Part shown: in pieces, positions 56,813-64,000 of the stretch
Position numbering within the stretch: the stretch's first letter is position 1
Layout of the letters: each line of letters starts with the position of its first letter
Assembly (NCBI RefSeq): GCF_030816295.1
Contig: NZ_JAUSXV010000001.1
Coordinates: 1,922,001 to 1,986,000, forward strand
Reading direction: 5' to 3'
Origin: Microbacterium natoriense
GTDB lineage: Bacteria > Actinomycetota > Actinomycetes > Actinomycetales > Microbacteriaceae
DNA: 64,000 bases
The notes under the pieces: generated by a model
Told to the model about the DNA's origin: nothing
Databases searched by the model: none
The model's input: the letters and a program-made list of their open reading frames with translations, nothing else
Translations under genes and position numbers: made by a program

Positions 56813-57379
56813 ATGGAATGGCTCGTACCGGTACTGATCATCGTCGGTCTGGTTCTGCTCATCGGAATCTATCTCTGGGCGACCTACAACTCGCTCGTGC
56901 AGCTCAACGTCCGCGTCGATGAGGCCTGGAGCGGTATCACCGTCCAGCTGAAGAGGCGGGCCGATCTCATCCCGAATCTCATCGAGACGGTCAAGGGCTA
57001 TGCCTCTCATGAGAAGGCCGTGTTCGAGAACGTCACCCGTGCGCGCGCCGAGACGCTGTCCGCCGGCAGCCCGGGTGCCGCAGGCATCGCCGAGGGGCAT
57101 CTGCAGCAGGCTCTGCGCAGCCTGTTCGCGGTCGCCGAGGCGTATCCGCAGCTGCAGGCGAGCCAGAACTTCCTCCAGGTGCAGTCCGCGCTGGTCGACA
57201 CCGAAGACAAGATCCAGGCCGCGCGCCGGTTCTACAACGGCGGGGTGCGCGAGCTGAACACGAAGATCAAGGTCTTCCCGAACAACATGTTCGCGAAGGG
57301 CCTCGGCTTCACCGAACGCGAGTTCTTCGAGGTGGCCGACAGCGGAGCGATCTCCGAACCTCCCCGCGTGCAGTTCTGA
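56813..57379 (+). CDS. lemA: LemA family protein
   Basis: 188 residues: N-terminal membrane helix (4-24) then a helical domain with YNSLVQLNVRVDEAWSGI and YASHEKAVFENVTRAR typical of LemA. Function not well defined in the family. TAGGAT (56778) lies upstream with an untranslated leader. No partner gene (for example an M48 protease) is adjacent. Confidence 0.92.
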   Translation: MEWLVPVLIIVGLVLLIGIYLWATYNSLVQLNVRVDEAWSGITVQLKRRADLIPNLIETVKGYASHEKAVFENVTRARAETLSAGSPGAAGIAEGHLQQALRSLFAVAEAYPQLQASQNFLQVQSALVDTEDKIQAARRFYNGGVRELNTKIKVFPNNMFAKGLGFTEREFFEVADSGAISEPPRVQF

Positions 57380-57384
57380 CATTG

Positions 57385-57422
57385 ATGACGAAGGCTCGGT
57401 GCATGCACCGGGCCTTCGTCAT
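57385..57422. terminator. Terminator after lemA
   Basis: Stem ATGACGAAGGC (57385-57395) pairs with 57412-57422; inner GGTGC/GCACC extends it. Follows the lemA stop and can serve the convergent SDR gene. Confidence 0.8.
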
Positions 57423-57424
57423 GT

Positions 57425-57449
57425 GAACGGATGCCGAGCGCATCCGTTC
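57425..57449. terminator. Second hairpin with GCATCCG arms
   Basis: GAACGGATGC (57425-57434) pairs with GCATCCGTTC (57440-57449), 5-base loop. Probably the terminator for the SDR gene on the minus strand, abutting the lemA terminator. Confidence 0.6.
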
Positions 57450-57474
57450 GGTCAGCGGGGAGATCGGTCTCTCC

Positions 57475-58194
57475 TCATGCGGCGCCGAGCGCGGCGGCGA
57501 TCTGCGCGTATCGGTCGGCGGGATCGAGCGTGAGTCCGGCCTTCACGAAAGTCGCCCAGTCGTCGCCCAGCACCTCCTGTGCACCCGACTCGATCGCGTC
57601 GAGGCCGGCAGCCGCCAGCTCGGCCGGGCTGATCTTCGGCGCCGGCACGCCCTTGGCCATGTCAGTGTCGACCAGGCCCATGTGCACTCCGACCACATGG
57701 GTGCCCTGTGACGCGAGCTCGAGCCGCGTGCTGTCGGTCAGCATCCACGCCGCCGCCTTCGATGCCGCGTACGCGCCGACTCCCGACGTCGTGAACCACG
57801 ACAGGGCCGAGACGACGTTGAGGATGGCCCCGCCGCCGTTGGCGCGGAGGATCGGGGCGAACGCACGCGTCATCAGCAGCGGTCCGTAGAAGTTCGTGTC
57901 CATCTCGCGCCGGATGTTCTCTTCATCTCCCGCCACCAAGGCAGTGCCGGTGGAGATGCCTGCATTGTTGATCAGGAGCTGCACGTCGTCGGCGACGTGT
58001 GCAGCGTCCGCGATCTGGGCTGAGTCGGTCACGTCGAGCGTGATCGGAACGACGCCCTCGGCGGTGATTGTGTCGGCATTTCGAGCGGCGGCGTAGATCT
58101 TGCCCACTCCGCGCGCCTTGAGCTGATCGACGAATGCTGCACCGATGCCACGGTTGGCTCCTGTGACGAGGACGACTGCGCCGTTCAATTCCAT
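57475..58194 (-). CDS. Short-chain dehydrogenase/reductase
   Basis: 239 residues: TGANRGIG nucleotide motif near residue 11, NNAGIS, and catalytic YAASKAAAWM. Divergent from the TetR regulator over 84 bases that contain two operator-like sequences, so TetR is probably its repressor. Substrate unknown. Confidence 0.92.
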   Translation of the reverse strand: MELNGAVVLVTGANRGIGAAFVDQLKARGVGKIYAAARNADTITAEGVVPITLDVTDSAQIADAAHVADDVQLLINNAGISTGTALVAGDEENIRREMDTNFYGPLLMTRAFAPILRANGGGAILNVVSALSWFTTSGVGAYAASKAAAWMLTDSTRLELASQGTHVVGVHMGLVDTDMAKGVPAPKISPAELAAAGLDAIESGAQEVLGDDWATFVKAGLTLDPADRYAQIAAALGAA

Positions 58195-58208
58195 GACAAA
58201 CCCATTCT

Positions 58209-58264
58209 GTAGTGATTGCTATTGATTGCCTGCCGACGCTACCACATTGTGTAGTGGTCATTAC
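58209..58264. promoter_or_regulatory. TetR-type operator region
   Basis: ACCAC-N8-GTGGT (58241-58258) is an inverted repeat; GTAGTGGTCATTAC (58251-58264) is a pseudo-palindrome, and a similar TGTAGTGATTGCT occurs at 58208-58220. All are between the divergent SDR and TetR genes. Confidence 0.5.
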
Positions 58265-58278
58265 GGTATGCTTTTGGC

Positions 58279-58833
58279 ATGGCAGGCCGACCCCGGAGCT
58301 TCGATCGCGACGCAGCGCTCGCCGTCGCGGTCCAGCAGTTCTGGCGCGAGGGATACGAAGAGACGTCAGTCGCGAGGCTGACCGCCGCGATGGGCGTGTC
58401 GCCGCCGAGCCTCTATGCGGCGTTCGGCGACAAGGCCGGGCTCTTCGAGGAGGCGTCGCAGCTCTACTTCCGCCGCACGTGCGAGGGACTCGACGCCGCA
58501 ATCGCGCTGCCCACGGCGCGTGAGGCCGTCTTGCGCATGCTCCAGGACACGGCTCGAGCGCACACGGACACCGCGACGCCACCCGGATGCCTGATGCTGA
58601 CCGAGCCGCGGCTCGCCGCGCAACGAGAAGAGGTTCGGCGCAGGCTCGGAGAGCGCCTCGATCAAGGGGTGCGCGACGGCGACCTGCCTCCTGAGACGCG
58701 CACCGAACAGCTGGCGTCGTTCCTTGTGGCTGTCATGCGCGGTATGTCGGGGTGCGCTCGAGACGGCGGAAGCACCGAGGACCTTCTGGCCATCACGGAG
58801 ACGGCGATGGCCGCGTTTCCGTCGCCGCGGTGA
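58279..58833 (+). CDS. TetR-family transcriptional regulator
   Basis: 184 residues: TetR HTH RPRSFDRDAALAVAVQQFWR through SPPSLYAAFGDKAGLF at the N terminus, variable C-terminal effector domain. ATG at 58279 follows TATGCT by six bases. Divergent to the SDR gene, probably repressing it and itself. Confidence 0.92.
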   Translation: MAGRPRSFDRDAALAVAVQQFWREGYEETSVARLTAAMGVSPPSLYAAFGDKAGLFEEASQLYFRRTCEGLDAAIALPTAREAVLRMLQDTARAHTDTATPPGCLMLTEPRLAAQREEVRRRLGERLDQGVRDGDLPPETRTEQLASFLVAVMRGMSGCARDGGSTEDLLAITETAMAAFPSPR

Positions 58834-58839
58834 CAGGCG

Positions 58840-59313
58840 TCACCAGATGTCGATCTTGACCTTCTCAGGGCTGATCTCGACATCGCCGCGCACGGCCCAG
58901 TTCTCGGTGCGATAGGTCTCGGTGCGCGGTGAGCCGTCCTGCCCTGTACCGGTGACGGTGGCCACGAGGACGCCGCCGCCCGCCGTGAACGTATCGCCGT
59001 CGAGCTCGAGCATCGGCAGCTTCTCCACCCGATAGCGGATGCCGGAGACCGCGGCGAACTCGGTGCCCCACGGGATGCTGATCCCGCAGTGCTCCGGAGG
59101 CACGCTCTCCGTGCTCTCCGCGCACGCGGTCAGGGTGGCGTCGAGCTCGTCCTGCGCGCGGTCGGCCGCTGGAGCCGACGTGGTCGCCACAGCCGTCGGT
59201 GTCGGTCTCTCGGACGGCGGAGCGGTGCTGCCCTGCCAGAGGATCCACAGGGCAGCACCGGCGAGCACCACGGCCGCGCCGCCGCCGATCGCCCAGCCGG
59301 TGCGGCGAGTCAC
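58840..59313 (-). CDS. Single-pass anchored hypothetical protein
   Basis: 157 residues: one N-terminal hydrophobic segment (about 7-27) after TRRTGW, a Ser/Thr/Pro-rich linker, and an extracytoplasmic domain with two cysteines (near 65 and 79) that could form a disulfide. GTG at 59313 overlaps the YcaQ stop (GTGA), so it is translated with the glycosylase. No known domain. Function unknown. Confidence 0.7.
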   Translation of the reverse strand: MTRRTGWAIGGGAAVVLAGAALWILWQGSTAPPSERPTPTAVATTSAPAADRAQDELDATLTACAESTESVPPEHCGISIPWGTEFAAVSGIRYRVEKLPMLELDGDTFTAGGGVLVATVTGTGQDGSPRTETYRTENWAVRGDVEISPEKVKIDIW

Positions 59314-60572
59314 GCCACGACTTCTCTCGCGTGAACGTGCCGCCTCACGGACGCCTCGGCGCGGGAGCCGAGCGCCTCGTGCAGCGTGCCCGCGGCGGTG
59401 CCCCAGCCCGACACCGACACGTGCTCGAGGCCCTGCCAGGCCGCAGCGAGCGCGAGCTCGCCGGCGATGAGATCCGCGTCGTCTGAAGGGCGCGCCTGCG
59501 GCTCCCACCAGGCCGATTGCACCTGCAGCGTCGAGGCGGCACGATCGGCCTTGAGATCCACGCGTGCGACGATGCGGTCGCCCACGAGCACAGGCAGCGA
59601 GTAGTAGCCGTACCGGCGCTTCTCGGCGGGCACGTAGATCTCGATGCGGTAGTCGAGGTCGAAGGCGCGCAGCGCCCGGTCACGGAACCAGACGACCGGG
59701 TCGAACGGCGTCAGCAGGGTGGCGGCGTTCACGCTGCGTGGGAGAACGGCATCGGCGTGCCGCCAGGCTGGCAGAGGCCGCCCCTGTCTTTCCCAGCCCT
59801 TGACCCGCACAGGCATCAGCTCGCCTGCATCCGTCAGTTCGCCGATCGCCGTGATGACAGCGGAGCGATCCCGGATGCGGTAGTAGTCGGCGAGGTCGGA
59901 TGCGGTCGCGACGCCGTGCGAGCGTGCGGCGCGGCGGACCAGCTCACGCATCGCGTCTGGCACCGGGATCTCCTGGGCCAGGATGTCGGCGGGGACGACG
60001 TGCTCGGCCAGCGCGTAGCTGCGCTCGAACCCCTTGCGGCCGCTGATGGCCACGTCTCCGGTGCGCCACATGTGCTCGAGAGCCAGCTTCACCTCGTCCC
60101 AGTCCCACCAGGTGCCGCGCTCTCGCGGGGCGTCGGCGCGGATGTCGGCCGGGCGCAGCGGACCGCGGGAGCGCAGTTCGTCGCGAACCCAGGCCAGTGT
60201 GCGTTCGTTGCTGGCCGCCCACGAGCCCGCCTTCGCGAGCCTCGCTCGGAAGTACTCGCGGCGAAAACGCCAGAGCGGCCAGTCCTGGATCGGCATGAAC
60301 GTCGCCTCGTGCGCCAGGTACTCCACGTAGTGCGTCGTCTTCGCCATGAAGACGCGGTCGAGAAGATCGGGGTCGTAGGCGCCCAGGCGGGAGAACAGCG
60401 GCATGTAGTGCGACCGCGCGAAGACGTTGACCGAGTCGATCTGCAGCACGCCGAGGCGCCCCATGACGGTGTGGATGTGTCGCGCGGCGACGGATGCCGG
60501 GCGCGAGCGCGTGAAGCCCTGTGCGGCCAGCGCCATGCGTCGTGCCTGTGCGGCGCTGAGTGAGTCGGTCAC
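59310..60572 (-). CDS. YcaQ-family DNA glycosylase (interstrand-crosslink repair type)
   Basis: 420 residues of the winged-helix YcaQ/AlkZ family. The catalytic motif Q-phi-D is Q44-I45-D46 (LQIDSVNV), as in E. coli YcaQ that unhooks DNA crosslinks, unlike AlkZ with Q-phi-Q. GTG at 60572 has TACGCT six bases upstream. The last codons overlap an anchored-protein gene, an odd partner for a DNA repair enzyme. Confidence 0.9.
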   Translation of the reverse strand: MTDSLSAAQARRMALAAQGFTRSRPASVAARHIHTVMGRLGVLQIDSVNVFARSHYMPLFSRLGAYDPDLLDRVFMAKTTHYVEYLAHEATFMPIQDWPLWRFRREYFRARLAKAGSWAASNERTLAWVRDELRSRGPLRPADIRADAPRERGTWWDWDEVKLALEHMWRTGDVAISGRKGFERSYALAEHVVPADILAQEIPVPDAMRELVRRAARSHGVATASDLADYYRIRDRSAVITAIGELTDAGELMPVRVKGWERQGRPLPAWRHADAVLPRSVNAATLLTPFDPVVWFRDRALRAFDLDYRIEIYVPAEKRRYGYYSLPVLVGDRIVARVDLKADRAASTLQVQSAWWEPQARPSDDADLIAGELALAAAWQGLEHVSVSGWGTAAGTLHEALGSRAEASVRRHVHAREVVA

Positions 60573-60688
60573 GTCGTCAGCGTATCGCCGGGTGCGGACA
60601 TGACGACTCGACCGCTCCGCAGGTCCGTGTCCTGCCGGCGCAAGCGCCGGCGCTCATCCCGGCTGTGTCAGCCCCGTAGGATTGTCAG

Positions 60689-61885
60689 ATGAGCGAAGAG
60701 CAGCGTCTGCGGCTGAAGGATCTCTTCCGCCCGCGTCCGATTCCGACCGACCGCACCGTCACGACCGAGGCCGACGAGGCGGTCCCCATGGGGCTGCGCG
60801 TCACCGCGGGCTATGCATGGCGGGTGCTCCTGATCGCCGCGGTGATCGCGGGGTTCATCTGGATCGTCATCCAGCTGAAGCTCCTGGTGATCCCGCTGAT
60901 GGTCGGCATTCTCGTCACCGCCCTGTTGTGGCCGGCATTCGAGTGGATGCTGCGCAAGAGGTTCCCGCGATGGGTCGCCGTCGCGATCTCCATCATCGGC
61001 ACTCTCGGGATCGTCGCCGCACTGATCACGCTGGTGGTCTGGCAGATCCGACAGCAGCTCGAAGAGGTGCAGGCGCGCAGCTCACAGGCGGTGGACGATC
61101 TGCAGCAGTTCCTGATGGGCGACCCGCTCAACCTCACCCAGAAGCAGATCGACGGCTACCTCGAACAGGCCGGAGGGTTCTTCAACGACCAGGCCGACCT
61201 CTTGCTGAACGGCGCGCTCAGCGTCGGCACCACCGCGGCGCACGTCGTCACCGGCGCCGTCCTCGCCCTGTTCATCCTCATCTGCCTGCTCGCCGACGGC
61301 GGGGGCATCTGGAAGTGGACGCTGCGCCTGTTCCCGCGCGTCGCGCGCCCGGCAGCCGACGCTGCAGCCCGCAACGGCTGGGCGACGATCGTCAACTACG
61401 CACGCACCCAGCTGCTCGTCGCGGCGATCGACGCGGTCGGCATCGGTCTCGGCGCCGCGCTCCTCGGCGTCCCGCTGGCCATCCCCGTCGCCGTGCTGGT
61501 GTTCCTCGGCTCGTTCGTTCCGATCGTGGGTGCCGTCGTCACGGGCGCGCTCGCCGTGCTGCTCGCCCTCGTCTACAACGGCCCGTGGATCGCGCTGGCG
61601 ATGCTCGGGGTCGTGCTGCTCGTCCAGCAGCTCGAGGGCCACATCCTCCAGCCGATCCTGATGGGCTCGGCCGTGAAGGTCCACCCGCTCGCGGTGGTGC
61701 TCGTGGTCGCCGGCGGATCGATGATCGGCGGCATCCCCGGTGCGCTGTTCGCCGTGCCGCTCGCGGCGTTCGTCAACGTCGCGGCCGTCACCGTCAGCAC
61801 CGGGTCCTGGCGCACCGGCGACCTGCCCGACGCAGACCTTATCTGGAGTACAGTTCCGCGTCAGCGGAGAAGGAGCAATCGATGA
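60689..61885 (+). CDS. AI-2E family transporter
   Basis: 398 residues, about eight helices in the AI-2E exporter pattern: LVIPLMVGILVTALLWP, GSFVPIVGAVVTGALAVLLAL, and QQLEGHILQPILMG. Members export small molecules such as autoinducer or purines in some species. ATG at 60689 has TAGGAT six bases upstream (leaderless). The stop overlaps the ilvA start as ATGA. Export of an IlvA-related metabolite is a hypothesis only. Confidence 0.9.
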   Translation: MSEEQRLRLKDLFRPRPIPTDRTVTTEADEAVPMGLRVTAGYAWRVLLIAAVIAGFIWIVIQLKLLVIPLMVGILVTALLWPAFEWMLRKRFPRWVAVAISIIGTLGIVAALITLVVWQIRQQLEEVQARSSQAVDDLQQFLMGDPLNLTQKQIDGYLEQAGGFFNDQADLLLNGALSVGTTAAHVVTGAVLALFILICLLADGGGIWKWTLRLFPRVARPAADAAARNGWATIVNYARTQLLVAAIDAVGIGLGAALLGVPLAIPVAVLVFLGSFVPIVGAVVTGALAVLLALVYNGPWIALAMLGVVLLVQQLEGHILQPILMGSAVKVHPLAVVLVVAGGSMIGGIPGALFAVPLAAFVNVAAVTVSTGSWRTGDLPDADLIWSTVPRQRRRSNR

Positions 61886-63111
61886 GCGCAGTCCCCAGCC
61901 TGACCGAGTTCGAGCACGCCGCTCACAGCCTGGCTGAGGTGATCTCGCACACGCCGACGCTCCCGTCTCGTGCGCTGTCCGACATTCTGGGCGCTCCGGT
62001 GCTGCTGAAGATGGAGAACCTGCAGCGCACCGGGTCCTTCAAGATCCGCGGCGCCGCGTACCGCCTTTCCCGCCTCAGCCCCGAGGAACGGGCGCGCGGC
62101 GTCGTCGCAGCATCCGCCGGCAACCACGCGCAGGGGGTGGCGCTGGCCGCTCAGGAGCTGGGGATCAAGGCCACGATCTTCATGCCGCTCGGCGTGCCTG
62201 TGCCCAAGCTGCTCGCGACGCGCGGATACGGCGCGGACGTCGTGCTGGAGGGCGAGACCGTCGCCACCTCGCTGCGACTCGCGGCCGAGTTCGCCGAGCG
62301 CACCGGCGCCGTCGCCATCCCGCCGTTCGATCACCGCGACGTGATCATCGGCCAGGGAACGCTCGGTCTCGAGCTGCTCGAAGACGCACCCGAGGTCGAC
62401 ACGATCCTTCTCGGCATCGGCGGAGGAGGCCTCATCGCCGGTGTCGCCGCTGCAGTCAAGGCTCGGGCCGCCGAGCTCGGCCGCAGCATCCGCATCATCG
62501 GCGTGCAGGCCGAGAACGCCGCTGCCGTGCCGCCTTCCCTCGAAGCCGGTCATCCGGTCGACATCGTGACGCGGCCGACGATCGCCGACGGCATCCTCGT
62601 GGCGCGCCCCGGAGCGATCCCCTTCGAGATCATCAAGGATCTCGTCGACGAGGTCGTCACCGTCACCGACGACGACCTCGCCCGCGCGATCCTGATCCTC
62701 CTCGAGCAGGCGAAGGTCGTGGCGGAGCCTGCCGGCGCCGCCGGCGTCGCGGCGATCCTCGCCGGCAAGGTCAAGCCCACGGGCACGACCATGGCGGTGC
62801 TCACAGGCGGCAACATCGATCCGCTGCTGCTGCAGCGGGTGGTGTCGCACGGTCTTGCGGCGTCCGGTCGCTACCTGACCATCCGCATCCCGCTTCCCGA
62901 TCGACCCGGTCAGCTCGCACGGGTCTCCGAGCTCATCGCCGAGGCCGGCGCCAACGTGATCGAGGCGATGCACACCCGGCACGGTCACGGTCTGCAGATC
63001 AGTGAGGTGTTCCTCGAGCTGAGCGTCGAGACGCGCGGGCCCGAGCATTCCGAGCACACGCTGGATACCCTGCGCCGCGCGGGCTTCGAACCGCTCGTCG
63101 TGCCCGACTGA
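61882..63111 (+). CDS. ilvA: Threonine ammonia-lyase (dehydratase), single ACT domain
   Basis: 409 residues: PLP fold type II with K54 in ENLQRTGSFKIRGA and glycine loop GIGGGGLIAGV; a C-terminal ACT domain (about 328-400). It makes 2-oxobutyrate for isoleucine synthesis or for threonine breakdown; with one ACT domain and the sequence it is close to the catabolic or short anabolic forms. ATG at 61882 overlaps the AI-2E stop and follows AGAAGGAG. Confidence 0.93.
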   Translation: MSAVPSLTEFEHAAHSLAEVISHTPTLPSRALSDILGAPVLLKMENLQRTGSFKIRGAAYRLSRLSPEERARGVVAASAGNHAQGVALAAQELGIKATIFMPLGVPVPKLLATRGYGADVVLEGETVATSLRLAAEFAERTGAVAIPPFDHRDVIIGQGTLGLELLEDAPEVDTILLGIGGGGLIAGVAAAVKARAAELGRSIRIIGVQAENAAAVPPSLEAGHPVDIVTRPTIADGILVARPGAIPFEIIKDLVDEVVTVTDDDLARAILILLEQAKVVAEPAGAAGVAAILAGKVKPTGTTMAVLTGGNIDPLLLQRVVSHGLAASGRYLTIRIPLPDRPGQLARVSELIAEAGANVIEAMHTRHGHGLQISEVFLELSVETRGPEHSEHTLDTLRRAGFEPLVVPD

Positions 63112-63126
63112 GCTTCGACGCAGAAA

Positions 63127-63159
63127 CGCCCCATCCGATGTTGTCGTTCGGATGGGGCG
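63127..63159. terminator. Terminator after ilvA
   Basis: 12-bp stem CGCCCCATCCGA (63127-63138) with TCGGATGGGGCG (63148-63159), and further ACGCAG/CTGCGT pairing outside. Between convergent ilvA and greA. Confidence 0.8.
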
Positions 63160-63178
63160 CTTCGTCTCTGCGTTTCGT

Positions 63179-63220
63179 CTCGCTTCGCTCGCTCAACGAC
63201 CATCGCTCGCTCAACGACCA
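63179..63220 (+). repeat. Variant copies of the dispersed 30-base repeat
   Basis: CGCTTCGCTCGCTCAACGAC and the adjacent CGCTCGCTCAACGACC-type unit resemble the 3' half of the repeats at 15413 and 35412. Sits past ilvA, as the others sit past plus-strand genes. Confidence 0.6.
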
Positions 63221-63244
63221 TTCGACGTTGGCCGGAGCAGCGTG

Positions 63245-63733
63245 TCAGCCCGTGTACGTCTCGACGTTCACGATCTCGACGTCGATCGAGCGGCCGTTCG
63301 GCGCCTCGTACGACGACTTCTCGCCGACCTTGAGGCCGAGGATGGCCTGACCGAGCGGGCTGGCCTCGCTGTACACGTCGAGGTCGCTGCCGACCGCGAT
63401 CTCACGGCTGCCGAGCAGGAAGACCTCTTCGCCACCTGCCACGTTCGCGGTGACGACGGTGCCGGGCTCGACGATGCCGCGACTGGCCGGCGCCTCGCCG
63501 ACCTTGGCGGTCTTCAGCAGGTTCTCGAGGGTGCGGATGCGCGCCTCCTGCTTGCCCTGTTCGTCTTTCGCGGCGTGATAGCCGCCGTTCTCCTTGAGGT
63601 CGCCCTCTTCGCGGGCGGCCTCGATGCGCTTGGCGATCTCGTCGCGGCCGGTGGTGGACAGGTGCTCCAGCTCAGCGACGAGCCGGTCATATGCTTCCTG
63701 CGTGAGGAAGGGAACCTGAGCATCGGTAGACAT
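63245..63733 (-). CDS. greA: Transcription elongation factor GreA
   Basis: 162 residues: N-terminal coiled coil (about 15-78) with the acidic tip near DLKENGGYHAAKDEQ and a C-terminal FKBP-like domain. It rescues backtracked RNA polymerase by stimulating cleavage of the 3' RNA end. ATG at 63733 follows AAGGAG. Confidence 0.97.
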   Translation of the reverse strand: MSTDAQVPFLTQEAYDRLVAELEHLSTTGRDEIAKRIEAAREEGDLKENGGYHAAKDEQGKQEARIRTLENLLKTAKVGEAPASRGIVEPGTVVTANVAGGEEVFLLGSREIAVGSDLDVYSEASPLGQAILGLKVGEKSSYEAPNGRSIDVEIVNVETYTG

Positions 63734-63786
63734 GACGAAGCTCCTTCGTTCGGTATCCCGGCCGGGGCCTCCGGGGGATATGCCAA

Positions 63787-63813
63787 GACGCCCTGGCACG
63801 GTGCCAGGGCGTC
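63787..63813. terminator. Hairpin between the upstream gene and greA
   Basis: GACGCCCTGGCAC (63787-63799) pairs with GTGCCAGGGCGTC (63801-63813) with a tight loop. On the minus strand it ends the partial gene at 63831 before the greA promoter. Confidence 0.65.
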
Positions 63814-63830
63814 GTCTGTCTTCCTCGAGT

Positions 63831-64000
63831 CTAGGCGACCCAGCAGGTGTTCACCAAACCTGTCGTGGCCTCGGCCACCGTGGGCACGGTCGCCGAGATG
63901 GCCTGAGAATGCTCTTCGCCCGCCGGGATCTCGACGACCTTCCAGCCGACGATCCCGAACTCCTCGTCGAGCGCCTCGACGACGCACGCGACGTCCTTGC
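63831..64000 (-). CDS. Hypothetical protein, C-terminal fragment
   Basis: Only the last 55 codons are visible (the rest lies past 64000). The end reads ATTGLVNTCWVA with a terminal Cys; residues before include FGIVGWKVVEIPAG. It could be a DUF4307-like protein, which often precedes greA in Microbacteriaceae, but similarity cannot be tested here. Stop TAG at 63831-63833. Confidence 0.6.
   Translation of the reverse strand, partial: KDVACVVEALDEEFGIVGWKVVEIPAGEEHSQAISATVPTVAEATTGLVNTCWVA

Overview
The window looks like a chromosomal segment of a high-GC actinobacterium of the family Microbacteriaceae, most likely Microbacterium or a close relative. The reasons are the G+C-rich codon usage with frequent GTG and some TTG starts, a GTP-type PEP carboxykinase, the gene order eno / FtsB-DivIC-like / DUF501 / subtilase / NDH-2, and many promoters of the form TANNNT-N6-start codon that imply leaderless mRNAs. 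The assignment rests on recognised protein families and gene order only. There is no phage, insertion sequence, CRISPR array or rRNA gene. The content is core metabolism interspersed with small regulated accessory operons.

Layout. 1-2170: an XRE regulator (cut by the window edge) divergent from pckG. 2193-6556: ABC exporter, UBP zinc-finger protein, a cNMP-domain/thioredoxin-reductase-like flavoprotein and a 67-residue HTH protein, the last three linked by repeated GTCAA...TTGAC palindromes. 6606-9147: LD-carboxypeptidase and an MHS-type MFS carrier. 9233-15401: LacI-controlled sugar ABC importer with a GH35 beta-galactosidase. 16016-19620: riboflavin operon ribD-ribE-ribBA-ribH behind an FMN riboswitch. 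19741-25254: DNA repair (Fpg-like glycosylase, Mfd) with a GNAT enzyme. 25321-27870: SDR/esterase pair and a hexapeptide protein. 27949-35403: gdhA, ppc, nhaA-mazG and hisS. 35536-39011: SGNH hydrolase, VOC protein, AraC regulator, APC permease.

39051-45046 is a four-gene ester-degradation operon (two HSL-type esterases, an MFS carrier, a CocE/NonD hydrolase), translationally coupled and divergent from its own LacI regulator. 45613-47935 is a GntR/DUF1648/CPBP-protease operon that resembles bacteriocin-immunity modules. 47968-53933 carries an O-methyltransferase, eno, a septum-formation initiator whose reading frame is broken at a C6 tract, DUF501, a mycosin-like protease and NDH-2. At 54029-54101 there is a short-variable-arm tRNA with a UAA anticodon. 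54189-57379 has a PLP aldolase/lactone-oxidase pair and LemA. 57475-60572 has an SDR/TetR divergon and a YcaQ glycosylase with a small anchored protein. 60689-64000 has an AI-2E exporter fused translationally to threonine dehydratase, then greA and a partial gene.

How parts fit together: PckG and Ppc act at opposite ends of the PEP-oxaloacetate node, with enolase supplying PEP and Gdh joining 2-oxoglutarate to nitrogen. The sugar operon has no ATPase of its own and would need a shared one. Intergenic DNA is short: only the riboflavin leader exceeds 300 bases. Most 3' ends carry strong hairpins, and two families of small dispersed repeats are visible, one of them inserted inside ppc and hisS.
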